Source of the DNA: Bosea sp. PAMC 26642
GTDB lineage: Bacteria; Pseudomonadota; Alphaproteobacteria; Rhizobiales; Beijerinckiaceae
NCBI RefSeq assembly: GCF_001562255.1
Contig: NZ_CP014301.1
Coordinates: 2,542,001 to 2,606,000 of the forward strand
DNA: 64,000 nucleotides
Direction of reading: 5' to 3'
Made by a program: the position numbers and the translations under genes. Positions 1-10,148 of the stretch are shown here, piece after piece (within the stretch, counting starts at the first letter, position 1; each line of letters begins with the position of its first letter). The notes below the pieces were generated by a model, which worked only from the letters and a program-made list of their open reading frames with translations, had not been told where the DNA came from and ran no database searches.

Positions 1-416
1 TTGGTCCGTTCCGGTGTAGCTATTTTGGTTGCTACGCACTCCCGCTACCATCATTTTTCTTCAAGTAAATCAGATTCTTAGTCGAGCGCGGGCGCTGCGT
101 GTTGCCGTGCCGGCTCTAGTCTCGATGACGGTTTTTGCCCCGGCGATCCGACCCGAATGGATTGTTGGACCGTACTCGCATGCAGGCTGGATGCACGGCC
201 CCTCATGCTCGCGCACCGCCCGTGAGAGAGCGTCATTCCGACCGGCCGGATATAAGAGCGCTGAATATCGGCAGAATAAATATAATAGCCGAGCAGCATC
301 GCTTCGGCTCGTGGCTCGCCAAATGCCAACTATGATCGTTTGCGAGACGAGCACCGTCGAGACGCCTCAAGTGCTCGCAGGTCTTTCAAGCTGAAGCGAA
401 AAATGTGGGAACGATC
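1..416. other. Upstream region without a convincing gene
   Basis: No recognisable protein domain is encoded here on either strand. Short overlapping open frames exist but have compositions unlike the rest of the window. An AT-richer patch contains a TATAAT hexamer at 281-286, about 130 bp before the first gene start, but no good -35 box sits 17 bp before it. The stretch probably holds the promoter of the downstream transporter operon; the gene to its left lies outside the window. Confidence 0.5.
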
Positions 417-1280
417 ATGACAGCCAAAAGCATGTTCAAATGGCTTTCGACCGGCGCCCTGACTCTCGGTGCCGCCATCGCCTTGCAAGGCGGCGGCCTC
501 GCCCAAGACAATGGCATCGCCCTGCCCGCTGCGATCAAGACAGCCGGGCACATCGTCGTCGGGATCGAATCCACCTACCCGCCGATGGCCTATCGCGACC
601 CCAAGACGAACGAGCGCGTCGGCTTCAACGTCGAACTCGTCACCGCAATCGCCAAGGAACTCGGCATCCCCGTGAAATGGGAGGAGATGAGCTTCGAACA
701 GTTGATGACATCGCTGACCACGGGGCGCATCGACATGATCGGTACCGCGATCAGCGACCTGCCGTCACGGCGCGAAAAACTCACTTTCGTCGACTATCTG
801 GCCACCGGCGCTCAGCCCTTCAGCTTGGCGACCAAGACCGGTGAACTGAAGAGCAGCGCCGACCTCTGCGGCAAAACCGTCGGAGCCCCGCGCACCACGA
901 GCTACATGCCGGTCACCACGGCCTGGAGCGAGAAGAACTGCGTCGCCGCCGGCAAGCCCGCCATCGCCATGAGCGGCACGGCGGGCGCGTCGGCGACCCG
1001 CCTCGACCTCAAGCAGGGTCGCCTCGACGCCGCCGTACTCGGGCCGGAATACGTCGCCTATCTGATGACCGACGAGCCCGGCGCCTACGCCCTCATCGGC
1101 GATACCCTCAACAAGACGCTCTTCGGCTTTGCCTTCACCAAGGCGCAGACCGAATTGCGCGACGCCGTCGCCAAGGCGACGACCGCAACGATGAAGAACG
1201 GCGCTTATGCCAAGGCACTGAAGACCTACGGTCTCGAACGACAGACACTCTCGGAGGTCTCAATCGACGCCGGCCAGTGA
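417..1280 (+). CDS. Amino-acid ABC transporter substrate-binding protein (family 3), first of two paralogues
   Basis: Periplasmic binding protein that would deliver a small polar solute, probably an amino acid or related amide, to the permease encoded next. Residues 1-30 form a signal peptide (basic start, hydrophobic core, AxA-type end near LAQD). The rest is one family-3 domain of about 255 residues with the typical blocks YPPMAY, GFNVEL, LTTGRIDMI and SDLPSRRE. The ATG at 417 is preferred because GGGA lies 6 bp upstream; an in-frame GTG at 405 has no such site. It is clearly paralogous to the binding protein at 3159, so one permease appears to be served by two receptors. The exact ligand cannot be read from sequence. 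Confidence 0.93.
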   Translation: MTAKSMFKWLSTGALTLGAAIALQGGGLAQDNGIALPAAIKTAGHIVVGIESTYPPMAYRDPKTNERVGFNVELVTAIAKELGIPVKWEEMSFEQLMTSLTTGRIDMIGTAISDLPSRREKLTFVDYLATGAQPFSLATKTGELKSSADLCGKTVGAPRTTSYMPVTTAWSEKNCVAAGKPAIAMSGTAGASATRLDLKQGRLDAAVLGPEYVAYLMTDEPGAYALIGDTLNKTLFGFAFTKAQTELRDAVAKATTATMKNGAYAKALKTYGLERQTLSEVSIDAGQ

Positions 1281-1286
1281 GACGGA

Positions 1287-1305
1287 GCCCTCGCGCAGAG
1301 AGGGC
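1287..1305 (+). terminator. Hairpin after the first binding-protein gene
   Basis: GCCCTC (1287-1292) and GAGGGC (1300-1305) form a 6-bp stem with a 7-nt loop, starting 7 bp after the stop codon of the binding-protein gene. The following sequence has only a weak T-run. Such hairpins between a receptor gene and its permease often cap receptor mRNA and give it higher expression; that role is inferred here. Confidence 0.45.
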
Positions 1306-1471
1306 CCGGCATGTTTTATTCAGTCGGCGAATAGACGGCGCCGATAAATCATAGCGCTCCCGCCGCTGGCCGCTCGCCTGCGGCGGATCATTCGATATGA
1401 TCGCGGCTCGGCATCAAGCCGGTTCTGGCCTGACAAGACCGAGGGTTGGCCCCATCACCGTTCGAGGCAGA

Positions 1472-2305
1472 ATGACCGCAGAGCTTGAAACCCTCGTCGT
1501 CGTCCCGCGCCGTCACTATGGCCGGATGGTCGGCGCTGCCTTCGTCTGCCTGGCGCTCGCCGCGATCGTCCACGCTTTTGTCGTCGGGCAGATCGAGTGG
1601 AATTACGTCGCCGAATTCCTGACCGTTCCGGTGATCATGAAGGGACTGGTCAACACCATCGTCATGGCCATTCTGGCGATGCTGGTCGGGATCACGCTGG
1701 GCGTCGTCTTCGCCGTGATGCGGCTCTCCAGCAACCCCGTGCTGTCGACGACGGCGCTCGGCTACATCTGGCTGTTTCGCGGCGTGCCGGCGCTGCTTCA
1801 ACTGCTGCTCTGGTTCAACTTGGCGCTGATCTTTCCCACCATGGGCATTCCCGGCCTGTTTTCCGTCAAGACCGTGGAGGTAATGACACCCTTCGTCGCG
1901 GCGCTGCTCGGCCTGGGCATCCAGCAGGGCGCGTTCACGGCCGAGGTCGTGCGCGCCGGCCTGCTCTCGGTCGATCAGGGACAATACGAAGCGGCGCAGA
2001 CGATCGGCATGACGCGGCTGCAGCTCCTGCGCCGGATCATCATGCCCCAAGCGATGCGCGTGATCGTGCCGCCGGTCGGCAACGAATTCATCGGCATGGT
2101 CAAGCTGACCTCGCTCGCCAGCGTGATCCAGTATGCCGAGGTCCTGCACAGCGCCCAGAACATCTACTATGCCAATTCGCGCGTCATCGAACTGCTGATC
2201 GTCGCCGCCTTCTGGTACCTCATCGTGGTCACGGTGCTGAGCCTGATCCAGGGCCGGGTCGAGGCGTATTTCGAGCGCGGCGTCGCCCGCTCGCCGGGGC
2301 GCTGA
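1472..2305 (+). CDS. Amino-acid ABC transporter permease (HisM/GlnP family)
   Basis: Inner-membrane subunit of a polar amino-acid importer, 277 residues. There is one hydrophobic helix near residues 20-40, then a five-helix BPD_transp_1 core. The cytoplasmic EAA loop that docks on the ATPase is clear at about residues 173-201 ([20 protein letters not shown]). The start at 1472 is chosen because GAGGCAG lies just upstream; an ATG at 1397 would add 25 non-hydrophobic residues. Only one permease is encoded, so the membrane pore is presumably a homodimer. It lies between the first receptor and the ATPase, 10 bp before the latter. Confidence 0.93.
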   Translation: MTAELETLVVVPRRHYGRMVGAAFVCLALAAIVHAFVVGQIEWNYVAEFLTVPVIMKGLVNTIVMAILAMLVGITLGVVFAVMRLSSNPVLSTTALGYIWLFRGVPALLQLLLWFNLALIFPTMGIPGLFSVKTVEVMTPFVAALLGLGIQQGAFTAEVVRAGLLSVDQGQYEAAQTIGMTRLQLLRRIIMPQAMRVIVPPVGNEFIGMVKLTSLASVIQYAEVLHSAQNIYYANSRVIELLIVAAFWYLIVVTVLSLIQGRVEAYFERGVARSPGR

Positions 2306-2315
2306 GGAGAGGCCC

Positions 2316-3143
<828 letters not shown>

Positions 3144-3158
3144 AAACAGGTGAACACC

Positions 3159-3998
3159 ATGCTGAAATCCACCCTCCTCGCGGCCTCCGCCGCCGCCCTT
3201 CTGGCCAGCGTCTCCGCGGTATCCGCCCAGGCCCTGCCCGCGCGCATCCTCGACAAGAAGACGATCGCCGTCGCCAACGTCCCGAATTATCCGCCGCTGG
3301 AATTCAAGGATCCCAAGACCGGCACGCTGACCGGTCTCGATATCGACCTCGGCAACGCGCTCGCCAAGAAGCTGGGCGTCGAGATCAAGTGGGAGGAGAT
3401 CAGCTTCGAGGGCATGATCCCGGCACTGACGACCGGTCGCGTCGACATGATCCTGAGCGGCATGAGCGACCTGCCGGCCCGCCGCGAAACCCTCGATTTC
3501 GTCGATTACCTGGCCTCGGGCGCTCAGTTCTACACGAACGCCGACCGCAAGGACGAGTTCAAGGACCTTGCCGCGCTCTGCGGCAAGAAGGTCGGCGCGA
3601 GCCGCCGCACCTCTTTCCCCGGCGAGATGGCCAAATGGAGCAAGGAAACCTGCGAGGACAAGGGCAAGCCCGCGCTCGAGGTCGTCGGGACGGAAGGTTC
3701 CGCCGATGCCCGCACCCAGCTGCGCCAGAAGCGGCTCGACGCGGCGGTGCAGGGCAGCGAGACGCTGCCCTATCTGATGGACCAGGAGAAGGGCGTCTAC
3801 GCCATCCTCGGCACGCCCTTCACCACGGTGTACCAGGGCATCGCCTTCGCCAAGAAGGACACCGAGTTGCGCGACGCCGTCGCCAAGGCGTTCACGGAGA
3901 TGCTCGCGGATGGCAGCTACGCCGCAGTCCTGAAGAAGTGGGAGCTGTCGGAGGCCAAGGTCGACAAGCTCATGATCAACGGCGCTGCCAAGCCCTGA
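3159..3998 (+). CDS. Amino-acid ABC transporter substrate-binding protein (family 3), second paralogue
   Basis: Periplasmic receptor, 279 residues, with a clear signal peptide (residues 1-23, ending SAVSAQA). It shares long blocks with the protein at 417, including KWEEISFEG, LTTGRVDMI and SDLPARRE, so the two are recent paralogues rather than unrelated family members. The ATG at 3159 has AGGTG 6 bp upstream and is preferred to the GTG at 3150. It ends the transporter operon and is followed by an intrinsic terminator. Confidence 0.93.
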   Translation: MLKSTLLAASAAALLASVSAVSAQALPARILDKKTIAVANVPNYPPLEFKDPKTGTLTGLDIDLGNALAKKLGVEIKWEEISFEGMIPALTTGRVDMILSGMSDLPARRETLDFVDYLASGAQFYTNADRKDEFKDLAALCGKKVGASRRTSFPGEMAKWSKETCEDKGKPALEVVGTEGSADARTQLRQKRLDAAVQGSETLPYLMDQEKGVYAILGTPFTTVYQGIAFAKKDTELRDAVAKAFTEMLADGSYAAVLKKWELSEAKVDKLMINGAAKP

Positions 3999-4015
3999 AT
4001 CGGATCGACATATGA

Positions 4016-4050
4016 GCCGCCGGACGGTCCCGTTCGGCGGCCTTTCTTTT
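4016..4050 (+). terminator. Intrinsic terminator after the ABC operon
   Basis: GCCGCCG (4016-4022) pairs with CGGCGGC (4035-4041). Further pairs close the stem to a 4-nt loop at 4027-4030, allowing one G-T pair. The stem is followed by CTTTCTTTT. It lies 17 bp after the second binding-protein stop and only 14 bp before the next start, so the downstream hydrolase may depend on read-through. Confidence 0.75.
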
Positions 4051-4063
4051 GAAAGACGAAACG

Positions 4064-4939
4064 ATGGCCACCGATTTCCCCCACCGCATCGCCAACCTCT
4101 CCGATCCCGCGCCCGAATTTCCCTGGCCCAACGGCAACAGATGTGCGGTCTTCCCTGCTTTCGACGTCGATGCCGAGACAGCCTGGCTGCAATACGACCC
4201 AAAGAATACCGATCGGCTGGTGACGCTCTCCTTCGGCGGCTACGAGGAGCGTGTCGGCGTTCCCAAGATCCTAGACTACCTGCGCTCGGTCGAGATCAAG
4301 GCGACCTTCTTCATCCCGGGCTGGGTCGTCGACGTCCACCCGAAGATGTGCGAGGCGATCGTCAAGGACGGCCATGAGGTCGGCCATCACGGCTATTCGC
4401 ACAAGCGCCCGGACCCCGACGATTTCTCCGTCGACAAGGAGGAGATCGACAAGACGTTCGAGTCCTTCAGGCGCATACTGGGCGTCGTACCGGTCGGCTA
4501 TCGCGCGCCGTCGGGCGAGAACTATGACGAACTCCTCGCCTATCTCCGAGACAAGGGCATCGCCTACTCTTCGTCGTTCCGCGACGACATCCGCCCCTAT
4601 CGCCACACGCTACGCGACGGCTCGAAGGGCCCGGTCGAACTGCCCGTCAACATGTCCTTCGACGACTGGCTCTATGGGCTTTCGCAGCGCTTCTCGCCGC
4701 GCCCGATGTTTCCCAAGGAGCACGTGCTCTCGATCTGGAACGACGAACTCGACCAGACGCGCGAATGGGGTGGCCTCGTCTCGATGGTGATGCATCCGCA
4801 GGTCTCCGGCCGGCCGATGCGGCTGGGCATCATGCGCGACTTCCTGGCGCGCGCCCGCGACTACGGCGACGTCTGGATCGCGACCGGCAAGGAGATCGCC
4901 GAGCATTTCGTCGCGCAGGAAAAGGCGGCAGGGCTCTAA
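4064..4939 (+). CDS. NodB-fold (polysaccharide deacetylase family) hydrolase, possibly a cyclic-imide hydrolase
   Basis: A 291-residue cytoplasmic protein of the CE4/NodB-homology superfamily with no signal peptide. Visible motifs are FDVDAE at 33-38 (the aspartate-rich block), HEVGHHGYSH at 104-113 (metal-type histidines), RAPSGE at 147-152 and MHPQVSGRP near the C-terminus. A cytoplasmic location and lack of carbohydrate partners argue against a cell-wall deacetylase. Known relatives of this length include bacterial imidases (cyclic-imide hydrolases) and PuuE-type allantoinases. Its neighbours, a cytosine-deaminase-like amidohydrolase and an M20 carbamoylase-like enzyme, fit that kind of C-N ring opening. 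The specific substrate is inference. Confidence 0.85.
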   Translation: MATDFPHRIANLSDPAPEFPWPNGNRCAVFPAFDVDAETAWLQYDPKNTDRLVTLSFGGYEERVGVPKILDYLRSVEIKATFFIPGWVVDVHPKMCEAIVKDGHEVGHHGYSHKRPDPDDFSVDKEEIDKTFESFRRILGVVPVGYRAPSGENYDELLAYLRDKGIAYSSSFRDDIRPYRHTLRDGSKGPVELPVNMSFDDWLYGLSQRFSPRPMFPKEHVLSIWNDELDQTREWGGLVSMVMHPQVSGRPMRLGIMRDFLARARDYGDVWIATGKEIAEHFVAQEKAAGL

Positions 4940-5024
4940 GCCATTCAGTCCTTCTGCAGCGGGGTCAACCCCGAGCACGACGCCTTTCCATAGACCGGCT
5001 GACGTCCCTGAGGATCGCCCGATC

Positions 5025-6455
5025 ATGACCACCCGCATCAGCCACGCCGATGTCGCCATCACCTATGATCCTGCGGCGGACGACCATGTCTATCGCCGCG
5101 ATCTCGACGTCGTCTTCGACGAGAGCGGCATTCTCCACGTCGGCGAAGGGTTCGCAGGCGAAGCCGATCGCGAGATCGACGGGCGTGGCTTCATGGTCAT
5201 GCCCGGCCTCGTCGACATCCACTCCCACCCGTCGAGCGAGCCCGGCAACAAGGGCATGACCGACGAGGTCGGCACGCCCAGGCTCTACAACTCCTCGCTC
5301 TACGAATTCCTCTGGCTCTTCCGCGCCGATGCCGAAGGCATCCCCCATCTCAACCATGTCGCATGGTCGGAACTGTTGATGTCGGGCGTCACCACGCTGG
5401 TCGATCTCTCATTCCCGAGCGAGGGCTGGCTCGACCGCGCCGCGGCTTCTGGACTGCGCATGGTGATGGCGCCGATGTACCGCAACGGTCGCTGGTTCAC
5501 CCGCAACGGCTACACCGTCGAATACGAACTCGACGACCTGGCGGGACGCAAGGCGATGGAAGAGGCCTTCCAGGTCATCGACGCGGCACTGGCGCATGAC
5601 TCCGGCAGGCTTTCCGGCATGGCCTGCCCCGCCCAGATCGACACCTGCACGGAAGACCTGTTCCGCGCCTCGATCGCGGCCGCAGCCGAACGCGGCATTC
5701 CGATCCAGACCCATGCGGGGCAGTCGATCACCGAATTCCACGAGATGGTCCGCCGCAGCGGCCTCTCGCCGATCCAATGGCTCGACAGCGTCGGCTTCCT
5801 CGGCGCCAACGCCTCCATCGCTCACGCCATCTTCCTCGACGACCACCCCTGGGTGCGCTGGCCGACGCGCACCGATCTCGGTCGGCTGGCCGAGACGGGC
5901 ACCTCCGTCGCGCATTGCCCGACGGTGTTCGGGCGGCGCGGCTTCACGCTGCGCGACCTCGGCCGCTACCTGAAAGCCGGCGTCAATATCGGCATCGGCA
6001 CCGACAGCTTCCCGCACAACATGCTGGAGGAGCTTCGCCATGCCGGCGTCTACGCCCGCATCGCCGGCGAAAGCCATGCCGTCGTCACCACCGGACAGGT
6101 CTTCCGCGCGGCGACGCTGGGGGGCGCGAAACTGCTCGGCCGCAGCGACATCGGCCGCATCGCCAAGGGCGCCCAGGCCGATCTGGTCATGGTCGACCTG
6201 ACCCATCCGATGATGCGCCCGACGCGCGATCCGCTGAAGAGCCTGATCAACGCCGCCGCCGACCGCGCCGTCGCCCATGTTTTCGTCCAGGGCAGGCAGG
6301 TCGTGGCCAGCGGCAAGGTCGCGACGATGGACTACCAGGCGGCATCGGCCGGTCTGGAGGAAGCGCAGCGCCGGGCGTTGGCCAAGGCGTCGTCACTCGA
6401 TTGGGCCGGCCGCTCCGTGGACGAGCTCTCGCCGCCGAGCCTGCCCTGGGCTTGA
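5025..6455 (+). CDS. Amidohydrolase (cytosine deaminase / TrzA-AtzA type)
   Basis: Metal-dependent hydrolase of 476 residues in the amidohydrolase superfamily, acting on a C-N bond of a ring or amine. The composite beta-sandwich plus TIM barrel is evident. MPGLVDIHSHP carries the first metal pair at H66/H68, IQTHAG gives H230, SIAHAIFLDDH gives H267 and GIGTDSFPHNM gives D327. The C-terminal ADLVMVDLTHP block returns to the sandwich domain. The pattern matches S-triazine hydrolase, cytosine deaminase and guanine deaminase relatives. It lies 85 bp after the NodB-fold hydrolase on the same strand. Confidence 0.92.
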   Translation: MTTRISHADVAITYDPAADDHVYRRDLDVVFDESGILHVGEGFAGEADREIDGRGFMVMPGLVDIHSHPSSEPGNKGMTDEVGTPRLYNSSLYEFLWLFRADAEGIPHLNHVAWSELLMSGVTTLVDLSFPSEGWLDRAAASGLRMVMAPMYRNGRWFTRNGYTVEYELDDLAGRKAMEEAFQVIDAALAHDSGRLSGMACPAQIDTCTEDLFRASIAAAAERGIPIQTHAGQSITEFHEMVRRSGLSPIQWLDSVGFLGANASIAHAIFLDDHPWVRWPTRTDLGRLAETGTSVAHCPTVFGRRGFTLRDLGRYLKAGVNIGIGTDSFPHNMLEELRHAGVYARIAGESHAVVTTGQVFRAATLGGAKLLGRSDIGRIAKGAQADLVMVDLTHPMMRPTRDPLKSLINAAADRAVAHVFVQGRQVVASGKVATMDYQAASAGLEEAQRRALAKASSLDWAGRSVDELSPPSLPWA

Positions 6456-6577
6456 GACTGTCATTCCCCGGTCGACGCCGAGCACGAATCCGAGACTTTC
6501 TTGCACGAGTTGCTCGGCGAAGCCTGAGCATGCGTTCGCCCTACGCCGCTGTCGAAACTGGCACATGATTTGCTGAT

Positions 6578-6603
6578 CGAATAGGGTCGACTGACTCTAT
6601 TCG
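6578..6603. promoter_or_regulatory. 26-bp dyad upstream of the LysR gene
   Basis: CGAATAG (6578-6584) and CTATTCG (6597-6603) are perfect inverted arms separated by 12 bp. The flanking inner bases (GGTC/GACT) extend the symmetry imperfectly. The dyad ends 11 bp before the LysR start codon. An ATAG-N12-CTAT arrangement resembles LysR recognition sites, so autoregulation is likely, though not shown. Confidence 0.55.
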
Positions 6604-6614
6604 GGGCGCACATA

Positions 6615-7571
6615 ATGAATCTTCGCCAGATCGAGTTGCTGCGCGCCGTCGTTCGCTGCGAGACCACGGTCAGAGCCGCCCACGAACTCGGCCTCTCCCA
6701 ACCGGCGGTCAGCAATGCGATCAAGCATCTCGAGAGCCAGGTCGGGTTTCCGCTGTTCGAGCGGATCAACAACCGGCTGTTTCCGACCGCCGAAGCGCGC
6801 GGCTTATGCCAGGATTCCGACCCGATCTTCATGCTTCATGCCGCTTTCGAGGCGAAGGTGCAGGATCTGAAGGAAAACCGCGCCGGGCATGTTCGCATCA
6901 TCGCCACGCCACCGCTCGGCTACGGCGTCATTCCGCCGGCCCTGCGCAACTTCCTGGCCAAGCGCCCGAAGGTGCGCGTCTCCTTCGACATCAGGCGCTT
7001 CGAGAACGTCGTCGAGAGCGTCGAGACCGGCATCGCGGAACTCGGCTTCGTCATGGGCCTTGGCGACGACCGCGGCCTTGACGCGGAGACCTTCTTCTCC
7101 GGCGACATGGTCTGCGTCATGCGCCGCGACCACCCGCTCGCCGCCAAGACGATGATCACGCCGCAGGATCTGCGCGAGTCGCACTTCATCGCGCTCGAGC
7201 AGGGCACGCGCATGGGCACGATCCTGCGCAAGGCCTTCGCCGATGCGGGCGAGCCGTTCCGGTTCTCCGTCGAAGTACGCTACTGCAACACAGCCTGCGT
7301 GCTGGCCGAGAGCGGCGTAGGCGTCGCGATCGTCGATCCTCTGTCGCCCGGCTTCAGCAGCCACCAGAATCTCGCTATCCGCCGCTTCACGCCGGCCTCG
7401 CAGATCACGGCCTCGGTCATTCGCTCGCGCAAGCGCCCGATTTCGCGCGCGGCGGACGCTTTCCTGCGCGAGGTCCGCCTGATCGCAGCCGAGACCGCGA
7501 CCAAGCTTGGCTGCGCGGAGGATTCGGCGGCAGTATTCAACGAGCAAATGTCACCCCGGAATTCAGCATAG
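6615..7571 (+). CDS. LysR-family transcriptional regulator
   Basis: A 318-residue activator/repressor. The N-terminal winged helix-turn-helix is at about residues 1-60 (LRQIELLRAV, ELGLSQPAVSNAIKHLE). A linker helix and a periplasmic-binding-protein-like effector domain follow at about 90-300 (for example IIATPPLGYGVIP). It sits 159 bp after the amidohydrolase, with a dyad just upstream, and 118 bp before the M20 hydrolase. It is therefore the best candidate to control the surrounding catabolic genes in response to substrate. The effector is not deducible. Confidence 0.93.
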   Translation: MNLRQIELLRAVVRCETTVRAAHELGLSQPAVSNAIKHLESQVGFPLFERINNRLFPTAEARGLCQDSDPIFMLHAAFEAKVQDLKENRAGHVRIIATPPLGYGVIPPALRNFLAKRPKVRVSFDIRRFENVVESVETGIAELGFVMGLGDDRGLDAETFFSGDMVCVMRRDHPLAAKTMITPQDLRESHFIALEQGTRMGTILRKAFADAGEPFRFSVEVRYCNTACVLAESGVGVAIVDPLSPGFSSHQNLAIRRFTPASQITASVIRSRKRPISRAADAFLREVRLIAAETATKLGCAEDSAAVFNEQMSPRNSA

Positions 7572-7689
7572 CGCCTGCCATTGTGCAGGGAGGCGGGCTG
7601 ACAGACAGTCCCATGGTCCCGACGCTGGCCGCGTGATCGTCCAAGACAGCGCCAGGCACAACCGTCGCCATGTCATCGATGGACCGACC

Positions 7690-8976
7690 ATGCCTGCCGC
7701 CACATCAGACGCCCTAAGGGCCGCCATCGCAGCCCAGCGTCCCTGGATCGAACGGTTCTTCGACGATCTGGCCGCTGGCAGCCGTGGCGATCCCGGCATC
7801 ATGCGCGACACCTATGGCGAGGGCGAGAATTTCGGCCATCGCCTGCTCGCCGAGCACGTGCAGGCGCGGGGGCTCGACGTCACGCGTGACTTCGCAGCCA
7901 ACACCTATGTCACGCTGCGCGGCAGCAACCCTGCAGCGCCCCGCATCCTGATGGGTTCGCATCTCGACAGCGTCCCCCATGGCGGTAATTTCGACGGTGC
8001 CGCCGGCGTCATTGCGGGGCTCGTCGTCATCGATGCGCTGCGAGCGCTCGGCCTCCAGCCGCGTTGCGACGTGACGGCGATGGGCGTGCGCGCCGAGGAG
8101 AGCGTCTGGTTCCAGGTCTCGTATATCGGCAGCCGCTCAGCGCTGGGCACGCTTCCTGAAGGCGCCTTGTCGTCGAAGCGCATCGATGACGGCCGTGTGC
8201 TTGCCGACAGCATCGCCGCCTGCGGCGGCGACCCGGATGCGATCCGGCGCCGCGAGCGCCATCTCGACCCCGCCTCGATCCGCGCCTTCCTCGAGGTCCA
8301 TATCGAGCAGGCCCCGAGCCTGGTCGCGTCGAAGCTGCCCGTGGCGATCTGCAGCGGCGTTCCCGGCAATTTCCGCTATCCCGACGCTTGCATCATCGGC
8401 CGGCACGACCATGTCGGCACGCCGCGACGCTTCCGCCGCGATGCCGCGATGGCGGGGGCGGAACTGGCCATGACGCTCGACCGGATCTGGGAAGAGGAGG
8501 AGGCGGCCGGGGTACCGCTCGCCGTGACCTTCGGGCGCTTCCACACCGATCCCGCCCTCCACGGCATGACGACGGTGCCGGGCGCCTTCGCCTTCAGCCT
8601 CGACGTGCGCGCCTACGACCCGGCCGTGCTCGAACGCGTCGAACGACGGATGCTCGACGCCATCGCCGAGATCGAGACGCGTCGGCGCGTCACCTTCGCG
8701 CTCGGTGCCCGCGCCAGCGCCGCCGTCGGGCCCGTCGATCCGGGGATCGCGGCCGAATTCGAGAGCGCGGCCAGACGCCACGGCATCCCAACGATGCGGC
8801 TCGGCAGCCCCGCCTCGCATGATTGCGCAGCCTTCGCGGCGGCGGGCGTGCCCATCGCCATGCTGTTCGTGCGTAATGAGCATGGCAGCCACAACCCGCT
8901 GGAAGCGATGGAGATCGACGATTTCCTCGACGCCTGCACGGTGCTTGCGGATTGGGTCGTGGGCGAGGTCGCCTGA
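7690..8976 (+). CDS. M20-family Zn hydrolase (N-carbamoyl-L-amino-acid hydrolase / allantoate amidohydrolase type)
   Basis: A 428-residue cytoplasmic metallohydrolase. The di-metal site is visible as GSHLDSVPHGG (H91), FDGAAG (D102) and RAEES (E136/E137). Later EVHIEQAP and NEHGSHNPLEAM supply the remaining ligands and the dimerisation-domain contacts typical of carbamoylases, beta-ureidopropionases and allantoate amidohydrolases. The start at 7690 gives the family N-terminus; an open frame back to 7507 overlaps the LysR gene and looks like chance. The enzyme would hydrolyse an N-carbamoyl or ureido product made by the ring-opening hydrolases upstream. Confidence 0.9.
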   Translation: MPAATSDALRAAIAAQRPWIERFFDDLAAGSRGDPGIMRDTYGEGENFGHRLLAEHVQARGLDVTRDFAANTYVTLRGSNPAAPRILMGSHLDSVPHGGNFDGAAGVIAGLVVIDALRALGLQPRCDVTAMGVRAEESVWFQVSYIGSRSALGTLPEGALSSKRIDDGRVLADSIAACGGDPDAIRRRERHLDPASIRAFLEVHIEQAPSLVASKLPVAICSGVPGNFRYPDACIIGRHDHVGTPRRFRRDAAMAGAELAMTLDRIWEEEEAAGVPLAVTFGRFHTDPALHGMTTVPGAFAFSLDVRAYDPAVLERVERRMLDAIAEIETRRRVTFALGARASAAVGPVDPGIAAEFESAARRHGIPTMRLGSPASHDCAAFAAAGVPIAMLFVRNEHGSHNPLEAMEIDDFLDACTVLADWVVGEVA

Positions 8977-9043
8977 TACTGCCACGATAGTGGAAGGCTG
9001 CGCTATTTTCGGTTGCTGTGACATGGGGATGCGAAGGCTGGCG

Positions 9044-9970
9044 TCAGTAGCCCCGTTTCCGGTCGACCTGGCCCAGCAGCGGCTCGCCCGCCTGATGGCG
9101 CCGCAGGTTTTCCAGCACGGCCTCGACCGCGGTCTCCGGCTGCGTCATGCTGGCGATATGCGGCGTGATCAGCACGCGCGGATGGTGCCAGAGCGGGTGG
9201 CCCTCGGTCAGAGGCTCGGGCGTCGCCACATCGAGAACCGCCGCCGAAATCTGGCCGCTGTCCAGAGCCGCCAGCAGCGCATCCTGGTCGAGATGCCCGC
9301 CACGGCCAGTGTTCACCAATTTGGCCCCCTTCGGCAGTTGCGCGAAGAGTTCGGCATCGAGCATTCCGCGTGTCTCGTCGGTCAGCGGTAGCAGGCAGAC
9401 CAGGATGTCGGCGCGAGCGAGGAAGTCCGGCAGTTCCTCAGGGCCGGCAAAGCAGGTCACGCCCTCGATCTCTCGGCGCGAGCGGCTCCAGCCGGCAACC
9501 TGGAAACCGAAATTTTTGAGCATCCGGCAGGAGGCCTCGCCGAGCATGCCGAGCCCGAGCACGGCGACGCGTCGCGTCAAGGCCGGGCGGACCCGGATCT
9601 GCTTCCAGACCTCATCCCGCTGCTGGGCGATATAGTCGATCAGGTCGCGGTGCAGCCCAAGCACGGCCATGGAGACATATTCGACCATGCCATCGACGAT
9701 GCCGGACTCGACCATGCGCGCGACCGGCAGGTCGGGCGGCAGCTTCGACAGGTCGAGATGATCGACCCCGGCGCCGACCGAGATCAGCAGCTCCAGATTC
9801 GGAAACCGCGTCGCCAGATCGTCTGGCGGCATCCAGGCGACGAAATAGCGGATCTCGGCAGGGTCGCCAATCTCGGGCCAGATCCGAAACGACAGCTCCG
9901 GAGCCTTTTGCGCCAGAATATTCGCCCATTCGATGCCGCGTGCCGGATCGGATTTGTAAAGCAGTGCCAT
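9044..9970 (-). CDS. 2-hydroxyacid dehydrogenase (glyoxylate/hydroxypyruvate reductase GhrA family)
   Basis: NAD(P)-dependent reductase of 308 residues. The nucleotide-binding glycines are GLGMLG at 139-144. The catalytic triad of the D-hydroxyacid dehydrogenase family is seen as R223 (NTGRGG), E252 (TPEPL) and H271 (TPHIAS). The conserved SVGAGVDHLD block is at 65-73. The short N-terminus and missing long loop match the GhrA branch. It would interconvert a 2-oxo acid and a 2-hydroxy acid, possibly the deaminated product of the aminotransferase downstream. It converges on the M20 hydrolase and is divergent from the GNAT gene. Confidence 0.9.
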   Translation of the reverse strand: MALLYKSDPARGIEWANILAQKAPELSFRIWPEIGDPAEIRYFVAWMPPDDLATRFPNLELLISVGAGVDHLDLSKLPPDLPVARMVESGIVDGMVEYVSMAVLGLHRDLIDYIAQQRDEVWKQIRVRPALTRRVAVLGLGMLGEASCRMLKNFGFQVAGWSRSRREIEGVTCFAGPEELPDFLARADILVCLLPLTDETRGMLDAELFAQLPKGAKLVNTGRGGHLDQDALLAALDSGQISAAVLDVATPEPLTEGHPLWHHPRVLITPHIASMTQPETAVEAVLENLRRHQAGEPLLGQVDRKRGY

Positions 9971-10148
9971 GTCTACCCCTGTCGCTCGGCCGAGAGTTTG
10001 GCTGGCCCCCGCATCCAACTGCGTCGGCCCCGGCGCGACCGGCAACGTACCCCGCACCGCCAGCTTGCATCGTTTTAAGCTGCTGTATTGTATGAATTTT
10101 ACTATTCTCGAAAGCTGCCGCCCGACCTATATTGAGCTTCTATTCCAG

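Noticed and set aside
29..394. 121-codon open frame at the left edge
   Set aside because: No domain, no ribosome site and overlapping frames on the other strand; treated as upstream DNA.
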